Made by a program: the position numbers and the translations under genes. A DNA stretch of 64,000 nucleotides. Origin: Rutidosis leptorrhynchoides (taxonomy: Eukaryota > Streptophyta > Magnoliopsida > Asterales > Asteraceae). Under the pieces are notes generated by a model that saw nothing but the letters and a program-made list of their open reading frames with translations, had not been told where the DNA came from and made no database searches. Below are positions 1 to 10,090 of the stretch, piece after piece (within the stretch, counting starts at the first letter, position 1; every line of letters starts with the position of its first letter). Location of the stretch: the NCBI RefSeq assembly GCF_046630445.1, contig NC_092335.1, forward strand, positions 4,693,501-4,757,500. The letters run 5' to 3'.

Positions 1-196
1 GATAAACGCTAGGTTGGCCTCACGAGCTATACCCCCGAACAATACCCATAACATCCATAGCTATAACCCATAATTTCCTTAACTCTATCCCGCTCGAAAA
101 ACAAGTTTGAAATAACTCGCTCATGACCTCGTCGTAGTATTTTATGTATAATTAATACTAATAATACTAATATTAAAACTACTAAGAATATTAATC

Positions 197-197
<1 letters not shown>

Positions 198-275
<78 letters not shown>
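198..275. repeat. (TAA)n microsatellite
   Basis: About 26 uninterrupted TAA units. It sits at the same place in the LTR as the (ATT)n tracts after 39599 in element B, so it belongs to the LTR. Confidence 0.95.
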
Positions 276-329
276 GTAAATGATTACGGAGTATATGAAA
301 ATGAATGAGACCAGAGGAGAACTCGATCA

Positions 330-406
330 ATTTATAGAACCTCACCTTCACCTACCCCCCATACGATCGCATGGGGTCAAAGGCAAAAGGCCATGCGATC
401 TCATGG
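330..406 (-). promoter_or_regulatory. LTR promoter: TATA box and twin 16-bp palindromes
   Basis: On the minus strand two palindromes of the form CCATGCGATCGCATGG (each copy with one change) lie at 391-406 and 359-374, starts 32 bp apart. A TATAAAT lies at 330-336, 22 nt beyond the second. The same layout is in B (31556-31631) and, with a different palindrome, in G. The promoter role is inferred from the TATA box and the conserved spacing. Confidence 0.6.
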
Positions 407-834
407 GCCTTTATTCCAGCTCATGATCTTTTAATCTTTCCTGCCGACACTTCTTATTAGTAATATATATAATATTTAATATATAATATATAATATATTT
501 AATCTTTAGAATTAATTAAATATTATATTATATTCTCATGCATAGTTGATTTGTAATTTTTACACCGATGTATTGTACGTTGACGCTCGACTTAAGTACT
601 GGTTCCGGTTTTTTGAACGCATTTTCGTACGCTTAGAAAACTGGTACTTTACGTTTCGTGTAATGTACCTTTATCAATAACAAGACTCAAATCAATGAAA
701 AATTATTTCATTCAAAGTGTAACTTATTCATTTGAGTGTTTTGGTCATTTGCTTCTATAAATCGACGCCTCATTATTATATTAATACTATTTTAAATCCA
801 AAACGTTTTATGACTAAGTTAAAATATAATATAT

Positions 835-842
<8 letters not shown>

Positions 843-904
<62 letters not shown>
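843..904. repeat. (AT)n microsatellite
   Basis: AT dinucleotide run with one interruption near 871, inside the minus-strand LTR fragment. Confidence 0.95.
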
Positions 905-907
<3 letters not shown>

Positions 908-1550
908 TTTAGAATTATAAATTTATACATATTATATATGTTTGAAATATTAATCTAATAATATAATTTTTAGCTTTTCAAAACTAATTATATTTCAAAG
1001 ATTATTATATAATCGTTTAAATAATAGAATTTACTATGTCGTATCACGTTTATGTTTTTGAAACACTATATATATATTTATAATATAAAGCTTTAATTAA
1101 ATTCTTCTAATTCTATATAATCAATTTACCTTTATAAATAACAGATTACAATAACTCAGTTTTTGAAATCGTTTTCATACGTTTGAAAATAGATCAGTCG
1201 AATATTATGAAATCTAGTTCTCCACTAACTTTTGTCTAACCTTCGTCAATTGACACATTTGTTCTTACTTGTAAATCACTTTACCATTTATTCCGAATAT
1301 CGTTAAAAAGGAACGATTTCTCTAATCAACGTGGACCTCACAACAGAGACTCGTAATCATATCACAATGTATCTGATAATTCAATCACTTGATATTATCT
1401 TTTGATTTCGTCGATAATTATATTATACATATATTGAAACAAATACGTTCATGTAAAGTATTATACATCCAATACTTTGTTAACGTTTTCAAGTCATAAA
1501 ATAGATTTCATAACTTATTTTCATAATAACCAAACCGTTTAATTTCTCAA

Positions 1551-1554
<4 letters not shown>

Positions 1555-1613
<59 letters not shown>
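1555..1613. repeat. (AT)n microsatellite
   Basis: Pure AT run about 140 bp inside the LTR start; element A has an AT run at the matching place (24130-24182). Confidence 0.95.
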
Positions 1614-1614
<1 letters not shown>

Positions 1615-1790
1615 TTACATATCTATTTACACATAATTGTTCGTGAATCTTCGAGAGCAGTCGAAGGGTAATTGAATATATGAACATAGTTCCAAAATTT
1701 TCGAGACTCAACATTACAGACTTTGTTTATCATGTCGGAAACATATAAAGATTAAGTTTAAATTTGGTTGGAAATTTCCGGGTTGTCACA

Positions 1791-2267
1791 AGTAACAACA
1801 GGCATCTCCTGTGCAACTCACATTTATGGGCAGAAATAGCCACCAATTTTTGAAAAATCATAGTAAGTCAACCGTAACGCCATTTAATAATGAGTTGGCT
1901 TTAACCAGAATTTTATTTCAAGACTTAACTAGGAGTTTAAGTCTTTCAAATAGTTGAAACCGTCCAGACTATCAAAGCTGAAAGTTTGAGTGTGGGTTGT
2001 AATTGCTATCTAGGTTGTTTTCTGAATATTAGATGGGTTAGAATAATTGGTTGGATGGTTTAGAAAACTATCTTTTAGTCTTTTCATTTTAATTTAACTT
2101 TGTAATCATGTTATTGTCTATAAAAAAAAATCATGTTATTGTCTATGTAAAAGACGGAATTAAAACCCTTAGACCAAAAATCAATTTGTAATTGAAAAAA
2201 TTTAAATCATTTCAAGTTTTTAGAAAACTAATCATAAGCTCCCATTTCTAAACCAACACCTACTGCA
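1791..2267. other. Intergenic, nothing recognised
   Basis: AT-rich sequence between the LTR fragment and the LINE scrap. A 20-bp stretch (ATCATGTTATTGTCTAT) is duplicated in tandem near 2106-2145. No open frame of note. Confidence 0.6.
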
Positions 2268-2600
2268 ATTTTTTTTTCTAAACACCAAGTTTTATTAGAC
2301 TTCTAGCAAGAAACTAGAAGAAAAGAAAAACAACTACAACGACATTATAAGCCAATCTGTCCATGTAATACTATCTTTACATCTACTAGACAACCAAGAA
2401 AATGAAAAATATCTAATAGAATCAAATATTTCGTTCGCCTTCAAATTATTCTCCGAAAAAATAACTCCATTTCGAAACCGCCAAAGAATCCAAAGCATAG
2501 CCGCCACAATAGTCCACAACCGATACTGCAGTTTGATTTTGAACAGTTTGAAATATAGATGAACTGCAAGAATCAATATATCAATGTGTAACAATATCAA
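2268..2600 (-). mobile_element. L1-type LINE 3' scrap
   Basis: The minus strand reads as the extreme C-terminus of a plant L1 ORF2. A W-x-L-W-R-F-R-N segment is followed by SFSWLSSR and a WTDWL ending, the usual tail of the reverse-transcriptase-associated zinc-binding domain. A short 3' end with an A-run (T-run on plus at 2271-2279) follows. No RT or endonuclease part is present, so this is a 5'-truncated dead copy. The family call rests on pattern recognition of about 60 residues. Confidence 0.55.
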
Positions 2601-3890
2601 GAAAAACTAAGAGCTCATCCATTTAGTAAACAACTTGTTATATAAATACACCACTAAGAATCAATATATCAAATTTTGTTATACTCACAAAGAAATGGCT
2701 TCGAAGGAAAAAATTGGCATGTCATCAAATACCTGATGGGCAGAAAATGTAGGCATTAACGTTAGCAGATGATGATCAACATACGGAGCATTTTAAAAAT
2801 TGCTTCATATTTCTTTTAACGAAGCAGCATATACAATCATAAATATTGTTTGATAATCCAAATTTTAAAAAAATTATGTTCATACCTTTGTTTTGTAATG
2901 AGTAGAGAAGAAGAAGGTGCAACTTTCTGCTAATAGTGTTGATTTTAACTTTTCCGAATTGAAAACCTAAACCTTCAAAACTGCAACCATATAAGTAGAT
3001 CTATAATCGTAATATGTACAAACGGAAGCAAAATCGTATAAAAGACATAATTGTAAAGAAAATACATAAGAGAAATCATGAATGAACAAACGGATCATAC
3101 GACTCAGTTGTAGACGAACAAATAGATCTGATTTTTGATGTTGTTTCAATAAAATTAAAACTTGAATATAAAGGAATGAATACAACAACTCAGAGTAAAG
3201 AGGTGTGATTTTTGGGCAGTATAAGGAGGCTTGTACATATTTTCTAGCAGTTAGGCGTGCAACACCAATAATAATGATATTTACCTTCTCAAAGTTAATA
3301 TTGTGTTTATTATATATCTATCTAAATCTAAACTAATAAACCTTAATTTTTTTTAATTATAATTAAATGTTTAATGACATCATATAGATGTCTTCTAATT
3401 TTTTCTTTTTATTTTTTGATTTTTTCATAGAAGAAAAATAGTTGTTTATTGATGTCATAGTCATTTATATGATTACATAGATATAGATATAGATTTTCAA
3501 TGTACACATAATGACGTATGTTTAGTTTTTTTTTTAATATTATATTTTAAAATCGTCATTAGAAAAGTATAACTCTGTAATAAAATAAGAATTTTGCTAA
3601 CGACATGATTTAATATATGTTGTACTTGGCGATTATTATTAATCACTTTATTAACGATAAATATCAAAAAATAGAGTAAATCAAAGCTTATTAAAGGGTT
3701 GTCGTTAGTAATTCTTAAAAATAATAGTTTCACTACTAATATTGTAATGATCACCTTCACCTCATGTATTTCATCGTATCATCATCATTCATCATATATG
3801 TAAAATGATGCACTCCATATTTTAGAAAACTAAAAACACATATAAGAAACAATCGTAACATTTGGTAATGGAAAAACAAGCAGCGTTATT
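2601..3890. other. Intergenic, nothing recognised
   Basis: AT-rich, with only chance-length reading frames (2967-3188 and 3497-3760, minus) lacking any domain pattern. No repeat termini were found. Confidence 0.55.
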
Positions 3891-4315
3891 TACTCGGTAC
3901 TCAACCAGGCAAGCAACGTACGAGATTCCACCACGTGTCACAATCATTCGCCAACAAAAGCTAATGTATATCTGAACCGTCAACCAAAACTAAATGAGTA
4001 TCGAAATTTGAGAGGGTCCCCCAAAAGGAATTTACAAAAAAGATAGGTGGGTCACTGGGTCTCCTGCTGTCTAGGGTTTGCTCCATTTTTATTTCCTATA
4101 TTTCTGATATTATTTCGTATACAGAAGTACTAATAACCATTTAATCATATTTTATAAATCCAATATCTCTCTTTATAACTTCATATGAGGTGAATCATGT
4201 TCACATGAATATGAAATGAATAGGAATTGGTTTAGAAACCAGTTTACCTAACTTGCTCTGTTTTTCTTCTACCAATTTAATTTTTTAGTCATAATTTCAT
4301 ATACTCGATCCCAAT
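3891..4315 (+). promoter_or_regulatory. Upstream region of the TCP gene
   Basis: A G-box CACGTG in the context CCACGTGTCA lies at 3932-3937, about 380 bp before the ATG; this core is bound by bZIP and bHLH factors. A TATAAAT is at 4153-4159, about 160 bp before the ATG. Their use is inferred. Confidence 0.4.
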
Positions 4316-5272
4316 ATGGCATCGATGCATAACACCAACATGGATTCCGAAGAAGAAAAAGATGAGGTCACCAACACCACCGAAATTTTATCAAAATCCG
4401 ACCCTTTACTCGGAGATCCATCATCTTACACCGTAACACCAATCCCACACCGCCCACGGGAAGTTATTTTATTCAAACAAGAACCCACGGAAAACGACAT
4501 AATACCAAATTCTCAGAAACAATTGTCGGCGCCGCCACGGAGAGTCTCAAAAGACCGACACACCAAGGTGGAAGGACGAGGTCGTAGAATCCGTATGCCG
4601 GCAGCTTGTGCCGCTAGAATATTCCAGTTAACACGTGAACTAGGACATAAGTCTGATGGTGAAACAATTAGGTGGTTGTTGGAACATGCGGAAGGTGCTA
4701 TTTTTGAAGCAACGGGAACGGGCACTGTGCCCGCAATCGCCGTTAATGTTAACGGGACGTTAAAGATTCCGACCACATCAAACGCTAGTGAAGGTGGGAA
4801 AAAACGGAAAAGAGGAGTTAACAGTGAGTTTTATGACGTCAATGAATCGTCATCGTCGAGTTTCGCACCTGTGGCCCCGGTGGCTCCACAAGGATTGGTG
4901 CCCGTGTGGACCATGGCTGCACCTTCTAGCATTGGTGGACCTGGACCACAGTTTTTTATGATCCCACCAGGTGGACCCCAGATGTGGGCTTTACCTGTGG
5001 GAGCTACCCCGGTTTTTAGTGTTCCTGCTATGGCTGTTTCGAGTTACGTCTCGGGTGGTGGTGGTGGTGAAATGACGTCGGGCTCGGTATCGAATAATAA
5101 TGAACGGGTTGAAAATGTTTCGACACAATTGGCACCGAGCTCAAGTTCGATTTCTAGTTCTACGACTAATAATACTAGTATGCTTAGGGATTTTTCTTTG
5201 AAGATTTATGATAAAAGGGAACTAGAATTAATGGTTGGCTCTTCAACTGAATCTTCAAAGCCTTCATCTTGA
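4316..5272 (+). CDS. Class I (PCF) TCP transcription factor, TCP9/TCP19 type
   Basis: A 318-residue, intron-free protein expected to act in the nucleus as a DNA-binding regulator of growth, binding GGNCCCAC-type sites. The TCP domain spans about residues 79-133: the basic part starts [17 protein letters not shown], followed by the helix-loop-helix with [20 protein letters not shown]. The basic region has the short class I form and is followed by [13 protein letters not shown] and NGTLKIPTT, as in TCP9/TCP19-like proteins. The C-terminal [14 protein letters not shown] (290-303) also matches that clade. A KKRKRG stretch (162-167) could be a nuclear signal, and FKQE (53-56) fits a SUMO-site consensus. 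The tail is rich in Ser, Gly and Pro. The first ATG was chosen; Met4 and Met9 are in-frame alternatives. Length and single exon are normal for the family, and no defect is seen. Confidence 0.95.
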   Translation: MASMHNTNMDSEEEKDEVTNTTEILSKSDPLLGDPSSYTVTPIPHRPREVILFKQEPTENDIIPNSQKQLSAPPRRVSKDRHTKVEGRGRRIRMPAACAARIFQLTRELGHKSDGETIRWLLEHAEGAIFEATGTGTVPAIAVNVNGTLKIPTTSNASEGGKKRKRGVNSEFYDVNESSSSSFAPVAPVAPQGLVPVWTMAAPSSIGGPGPQFFMIPPGGPQMWALPVGATPVFSVPAMAVSSYVSGGGGGEMTSGSVSNNNERVENVSTQLAPSSSSISSSTTNNTSMLRDFSLKIYDKRELELMVGSSTESSKPSS

Positions 5273-5591
5273 TCAAATTGTTTGTCATCAATAATTATTT
5301 AGTTTCAATTTTATATATACTCCGTAGTATTTAGTTCTCCGAATTTCAATATATAATATTATTATGCTTTTTTTTCTTCTTTTTATTAAGTTTGTGAAAT
5401 GAAATTTGGTATGTAAAAAGGTTGGGGACCCGTGGTAAGTACATTACGAATTTACGAGTACTCTATTACTAACACCTCGTGGAAGGGGTCCAATCTGGGG
5501 TTGGGTGAAAGAAAGCACGTGAGGGTTAGGCATTGGCACGTGCAGGATGGTATCCTAGTGGGTGCCCATTGCCTTTTGTGGTCCATATAAA

Positions 5592-5653
5592 GTGGGCCCG
5601 TGTCACTGAGATGGCGCATGCACAAGTGGGATAAGTTTGGGTGGTGTGGGACC
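5592..5653. promoter_or_regulatory. Two class I TCP binding-site matches
   Basis: GTGGGCCC at 5592-5599 and GTGGGACC at 5646-5653 are both reverse complements of GGNCCCAC, the published class I TCP site. They lie 320-380 bp behind the TCP stop codon. An 8-bp pattern with one free base occurs by chance, so function is only suggested. Confidence 0.35.
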
Positions 5654-6057
5654 ATAATTATCTTTTTGGATATGTGGGGACGACCATCCATGGGGTTGGG
5701 TTTAGGTTTCTTCACCCTTTTTAAGTGAGGGATCTCATAAAGTTGTGAAGGGAAAGAGTTACGTGTCAAATTAGGTGATTAGCCACGGTTGGGTGAAACG
5801 TGGACAAGGGACCGACCAGCTATCCGTTAAAACTCAGTGGTGCTTTATCCTTGTGTTACGATTGTTGGCCATTAACCCAAATAACCCATTACCCACTGCG
5901 TGGCTGGTCTTTTTCTCTTCCGTACCAAGTTTTCAAGAAACAAACGGGCCTTTTTCTTTCTTTTGTTTTGGGTCTGAATGTATGATAATAGCCCATATCT
6001 TTAATCGGAATTCAGCTCAAGCTTGGGCATGACTCATTTAGAGTCATTTATCGAAGA

Positions 6058-6089
6058 ACCTTGCACGACGAAACTTCACCGTGCAAGGT
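6058..6089. repeat. Perfect 10-bp inverted repeat
   Basis: ACCTTGCACG (6058-6067) and CGTGCAAGGT (6080-6089) form a perfect stem with a 12-nt loop. No TIR element, terminator or known site was recognised around it. Confidence 0.7.
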
Positions 6090-6586
6090 GGAGGTTTTCT
6101 CAAAAAATTCGATAGGGGGGGTACGTCATCAACTAATATTACATAATACTCTATAATAACCTTTAAGGCTCATTTCTCATATATACATAAAGCCGTAAAT
6201 CTCAATAACAGCACTAGCATCATTGTATAAGATGCTAAATTCCTACACGTATTAATCTAACGATATTGAGAATCACAAATATGAGAGATTGTGGATTCAA
6301 GTTCTCAAGGGTTAGACAAATATATATGTAAAATATACAATACGTTTGTGAAAAAATAAGTATTCATGAATCATGATAGTGTTTGTGTAACTTATTGTAG
6401 TTATACAAGCAAACATGTTATTTATATACAACTGACATAAGTTCAAGCTATTCTTTATATATACTTTGAGGTCGATTCGATCCTCTACAGATCTTTAGTT
6501 CGATTCCTACGCTTGAGCTCGTAGCTCCCAATGCATTTTCTACTTAGAAATAGGAGTACAAATATTAGAAGTAACTTGATGCAAAC

Positions 6587-6590
<4 letters not shown>

Positions 6591-6636
<46 letters not shown>
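6591..6636. repeat. Poly(A) tract
   Basis: Roughly 46 uninterrupted A. It might be the tail of a retroposed sequence on the plus strand, but nothing upstream was recognised as a SINE or LINE. Confidence 0.9.
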
Positions 6637-6637
<1 letters not shown>

Positions 6638-7004
6638 AACTAATCGCGACGGAATCGCGACGGCCTTATTTAGTTCAATGATTATTTTAGTTAGTTTCCT
6701 ACCAAAAATAGAAGCAAGAAAGTACAAAACGTACAAGTCCTACATGTTTTACCAACTGTCCCATGTGACCTTATAACCGATTGCTACATTCTAACAAAAC
6801 CATCTACACAGTTTCACACCTGCAACTCTTTGATTCTTCCAGGTCTTCATATTGTTATATTCATTTATTAACAAATATTTTCTAATGATCCTTTGTTTAC
6901 AAGGCCAACAAAGCTGTTAGATCCCCCATTTTGAGTAACTTAAAAGTACATTACAGAAATTCACCAGCATAAATTATCATATCTTATCTAATTCCAACAT
7001 GTAC

Positions 7005-7012
7005 TATAAATA
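7005..7012 (+). promoter_or_regulatory. TATA box of the peroxidase gene
   Basis: TATAAATA about 64 bp before the chosen ATG, a normal plant arrangement with a short 5' UTR. Confidence 0.55.
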
Positions 7013-7075
7013 CTGTACAATATCTATGGACTTCATCATCCCCTGCTGCTACAACAATATCTCCACTTCCCAGAA

Positions 7076-8200
7076 ATGACTAAAATCTCCATTACACCAA
7101 TTATTACTTTTATTCTCATACTAAACGTGGTTCACTATTCAGAAGCAGTGCTTAGCGCTCACTACTACGACCAAACATGTCCACAGGCCGAGAACATTAT
7201 CTATCAAACAATTCGTGATGCTTCCATTTATGACCCTAAAGTCCCAGCCCGAATTCTTAGGATGTTCTTCCATGACTGTTTCATCAGGGTATATTATGCT
7301 AATATCTAACTCACAACAAATTTCATATTTTAATATTCGTCACGATCTAAACCTGTCGAATTTGTGAAAAATCAGGGATGCAATGCGTCATTGTTGCTTG
7401 ACTCAACCGCAGAAAACAAGGCAGAAAAAGACGGACCTCCAAATATTTCAGTTCGATCGTTTTATGTAATTGAGGATGCCAAAACAAAGCTTGAAAAAGT
7501 ATGCCCTCGTACAGTTTCTTGTGCCGATGTATTAGCAATTGCTGCAAGAGATGTAGTAGCCATGGTAAATTTTTACGTTTTTATACGTGGGATCCAAACA
7601 TGCTTCTTTATTTAATGTTCGATCTTAACTTGTTCTATTTCTGTTTGCAAGTCTCAAGGTCCATGGTGGCATGTACTAAAAGGAAGGAAAGACGGGCGAG
7701 TATCAATAGCTAACGAAACTATAAACTTACCATCTCCGTTTTCCAATACCACAACGCTTATTCAAAGTTTTGCTAAAAGAGGTTTAAATGTCAAAGATTT
7801 GGTCACACTTTCGGGTGGACACACTCTCGGGTTTTCACATTGTTCTTCATGTAGTGCCCGTCTACACAACGTCATTGATCCTAGCATTAACACTGAGTTT
7901 GCTATAAACCTGAAAAAGAAATGTCCCGTACACAACAAAGATCGCAACGCAGGAGAGTTTCTAGACTCAACTTCTTCGAAATTTGACAATGACTATTACA
8001 GAAGGATTACTACGGGAATGGGTGTGTTTGGGTCGGCCCAAATGTTGTATGGTGATTACAGGACGAAATGGATCGTGGATTCATTTGCTAGAGACGAGAA
8101 GCTTTTCTTCAGAGAATTTGCAGCTTCAATGGTCAAACTTGGAAATGTAGGTATCGTAGAAGATGGTGAAGTTAGAGTCAAATGTAGCATTGTGAATTGA
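7076..8200 (+). CDS. PER66: Secreted class III peroxidase, PER66-like
   Basis: Haem peroxidase of the plant secretory family, using H2O2 to oxidise phenolics in the cell wall. Three exons: 7076-7288, 7376-7564 and 7652-8200, both introns phase 0 with GT-AG borders, giving 316 residues (normal is about 310-350). Residues 1-24 form a signal peptide, then AHYYDQTC. Distal Arg62 and His66 sit in RMFFHDCF and proximal His191 in LSGGHTLG. The eight family cysteines are present (35, 68, 73, 114, 120, 198, 225, 312) plus an extra Cys201. Runs such as [19 protein letters not shown] and [12 protein letters not shown] match Arabidopsis PER66 as I recall it; that protein and its Zinnia relative ZPO-C are tied to lignification of tracheary elements. 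Odd points: the usual GCDAS calcium loop reads GCNAS (Asn74), and the last of the family's common three introns is absent. The gene looks intact. Confidence 0.93.
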
Positions 8201-8289
8201 TTCATGAGAGAGGTGCCTACGGTGGAAGAAGGAAAAATTGAACTTTTTTTTACATAGCAATTTGTTGTTTAACATGATGGTTGTATCTT

Positions 8290-8295
8290 AATAAA
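8290..8295 (+). terminator. Poly(A) signal of the peroxidase gene
   Basis: AATAAA 90 bp after the stop codon, in an AT-rich 3' UTR. Confidence 0.5.
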
Positions 8296-8449
8296 ATTTA
8301 ATGAAAAGCGAGTTATTGATATCTCTAAATGTGTTAGCTATTGGGTGTATAGAAGTAATAAACCATGCTCTCAAGATATACAATGAAGTTAGTAAAGCTT
8401 GCATGCAGTAAGTAATATTGTAGTAATACTAACTTAAGATTATATTTTC

Positions 8450-9175
8450 GCAAATGAAAGCATATAGCTAATGCTTATCAAAATTGAAATGATCCCATAA
8501 TAATAATGTATTAGCAAGAATAGGATCATTAAAGTGATAGGATTATTGTCTGTATAGGGTTGACCATAAGTTGGGCCTAGACTCCCCTGGTGGACGAAAC
8601 CAACCAATTCGGCAGCTCTTATGAACGCACTAGATTCCGCATATGTTAAGATATTTCTGCACCTGAATACCATAAACACGATAGAAACCACCAATAAAAA
8701 CATATAAAGATAGGGATCCTGATTTTGATTTTACATATGTGGTAATCCAAAGTATAACAAAATTTGAAAACAACTAGCACAAAACTTGATAAACTTTTTC
8801 AACAAGTCTGTATGGTAGGAAAAATTCACCTTACCATCATCCAACGAGTAAAAGGGGAACAACTGAAATTAATATATACTACTGTTTATATTAACATTAA
8901 CTAAAATTTAACTATCAATCGCCCATTTTATATTATATAGAACCCAATATTTACAAAATAAAAAAATAAAAAAATATATATATCGTGAAGAAATGAATTG
9001 AGATAACATACAGTAAAAAGATCGAAATCATTGAGACGAGTGATACGCAGGTTAGATTTAGGTTTAATGAGTCACCAATTGAAGTCGTCTGTCTTCGATT
9101 TCTTCCCGTCTTTCTTTCGATCCCCCCCATCCTTTTCTTCATGAATGTCGTAATTTTTGGAGATTCAGAAAGAAT
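8450..9175 (-). other. Possible minus-strand gene piece, unrecognised
   Basis: On the minus strand an acceptor-like TATTCAG ends at 8663 and is followed by an open stretch translating to RNILTYAESSAFIRAAELVG and then HQGSLGPTYGQP. Upstream, 9050-9170 resembles a plant 5' UTR (purine-rich, with a start ATG at 9142). The composition is more gene-like than the neighbours, but I recognise no family, and a full set of exons cannot be traced. It could be a short membrane protein gene, a gene fragment carried by a transposon, or chance. Confidence 0.25.
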
Positions 9176-9565
9176 GAAAAAACCTACAGACCCGTACCCG
9201 GTCCAATTTTTATTGATTCAAGTTGAGTTTGGGGTAACAACTAGTGGGCTTTTTAAAAGCCCAATATTAACTAATAAGGCTATTTGTTTACATTAAGGGC
9301 CGAAGTGGGTATTGGGTTTGGTGACTTTGAGCGTAGACAAAATGACATACACAGACAATAATATCGTATAGTTGATAGTGATTTTTACGAACCATATTGA
9401 CTATCCTTGATGTTATGTCGTAACCATATACTATTTAGTTACTCTGTTAGAAGGTGATAAAAGTTAGACACACGCATCATGGAGTCCACAAGCGTTTTCG
9501 AACTTTGAATAGTGGAAAAACAAAACACACAGTTAGAAATATTTGTGTACGTGATTAGTTAGGAA
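9176..9565. other. Intergenic, nothing recognised
   Basis: AT-rich sequence with no reading frame or repeat terminus that I can support. Confidence 0.5.
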
Positions 9566-9622
9566 CTAGAAAAAAATTCGACCGCGCGTTGCTGTGGTTG
9601 TATTCAACGCGTGGTCGAATTT
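9566..9622 (-). mobile_element. Helitron 3' terminus
   Basis: On the minus strand an 18-bp stem (9574-9591 with 9605-9622, nearly perfect, GC-rich) is followed by a short T-run and the terminal CTAG with a host T, i.e. CTAGT. A GC-rich hairpin just before CTRR-T is the hallmark of Helitron 3' ends. The body would extend to the right; its 5' TC end was not found. Confidence 0.65.
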
Positions 9623-10040
9623 GGATATATACGTTGTTTGGTACCTAATATATCTAATAGGTTGAGTTGTTTGTTGTACGTATATGTATATGTATGAAAT
9701 ATAGCCCGAAATATTTAGTGTTTTTTTAACGATGTCCGTTTCGCGCGTAGTTAGTCCTGTTGTGTTCGTTAGGTTTTTTCGAGTTGAACAGTGTTCTCGG
9801 AAAAATTTAACTCGCACCGAGCGAGAAGATAGAACCCGTTAAAAATTCAGGTGGAATTATTTTCTTTTATTTTAATAAAGTTATATATTTACACTTTCTA
9901 CCCCTGAAAAAGTATAAAGTTGAGGGGTCGTTGTGTAAATTGAGCCGAATTTGAGGGACCGTTTGTAGTGTGAACGCAAACTCAAAACGACAATTCAAAA
10001 CAACCGAAACAACGAATTTCGACGTGTGTTTTAGTATATA

Positions 10041-10090
10041 CTAGAAAAATGCTGGACCGCGCGTTGCGGCGGTCGCCTTTGGGTGTGTTT
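10041..10090 (-). mobile_element. Second Helitron 3' terminus
   Basis: The minus strand carries the stem GACCGC/GCGGTC around CGCAACGC, then CAGCATTTTT and CTAG followed by T (CTAG on plus at 10041-10044). The hairpin core CAACGCGCGGTC is shared with the terminus at 9566, so both ends belong to related families and the second probably landed in or beside the first. Confidence 0.65.

Larger units (their letters stand above)
1..1790 (-). mobile_element. LTR fragment, B-type family, cut by window start
   Basis: Read on the minus strand this begins at 1790 with TGTGACAACCCGG, the LTR start shared with elements A and B further right, and runs parallel to the solo LTR B (30778-31702, then from 39604). 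Both have the same order: LTR start, AT-rich tract, a block resembling CGGAACCGGGACAT, twin palindromes, a TATA box, then an (AAT)n tract followed by a stretch containing ACTACGACGAGGT. The far end lies outside the window, so solo LTR and full element cannot be told apart. No coding sequence is seen. Confidence 0.8.
5273..7004. other. Intergenic between TCP and peroxidase genes
   Basis: Contains two class I TCP-type sites, an inverted repeat at 6058-6089 and a long A tract (about 6591-6636). Reading frames at 5452-5769 and 5775-6032 have no recognisable domain. The stretch 5450-5960 is less AT-rich than its surroundings and could be a long 3' UTR, a noncoding transcript or an old gene piece; I cannot decide. 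Confidence 0.5.

Noticed and set aside
4513-4776. Minus-strand 87-residue frame within the TCP gene
   Set aside because: Antisense shadow of the conserved TCP domain.
5775-6032. An 85-residue frame as a small host gene
   Set aside because: Two overlapping frames of similar length, no domain, and no start context that favours one; left as unassigned intergenic sequence.
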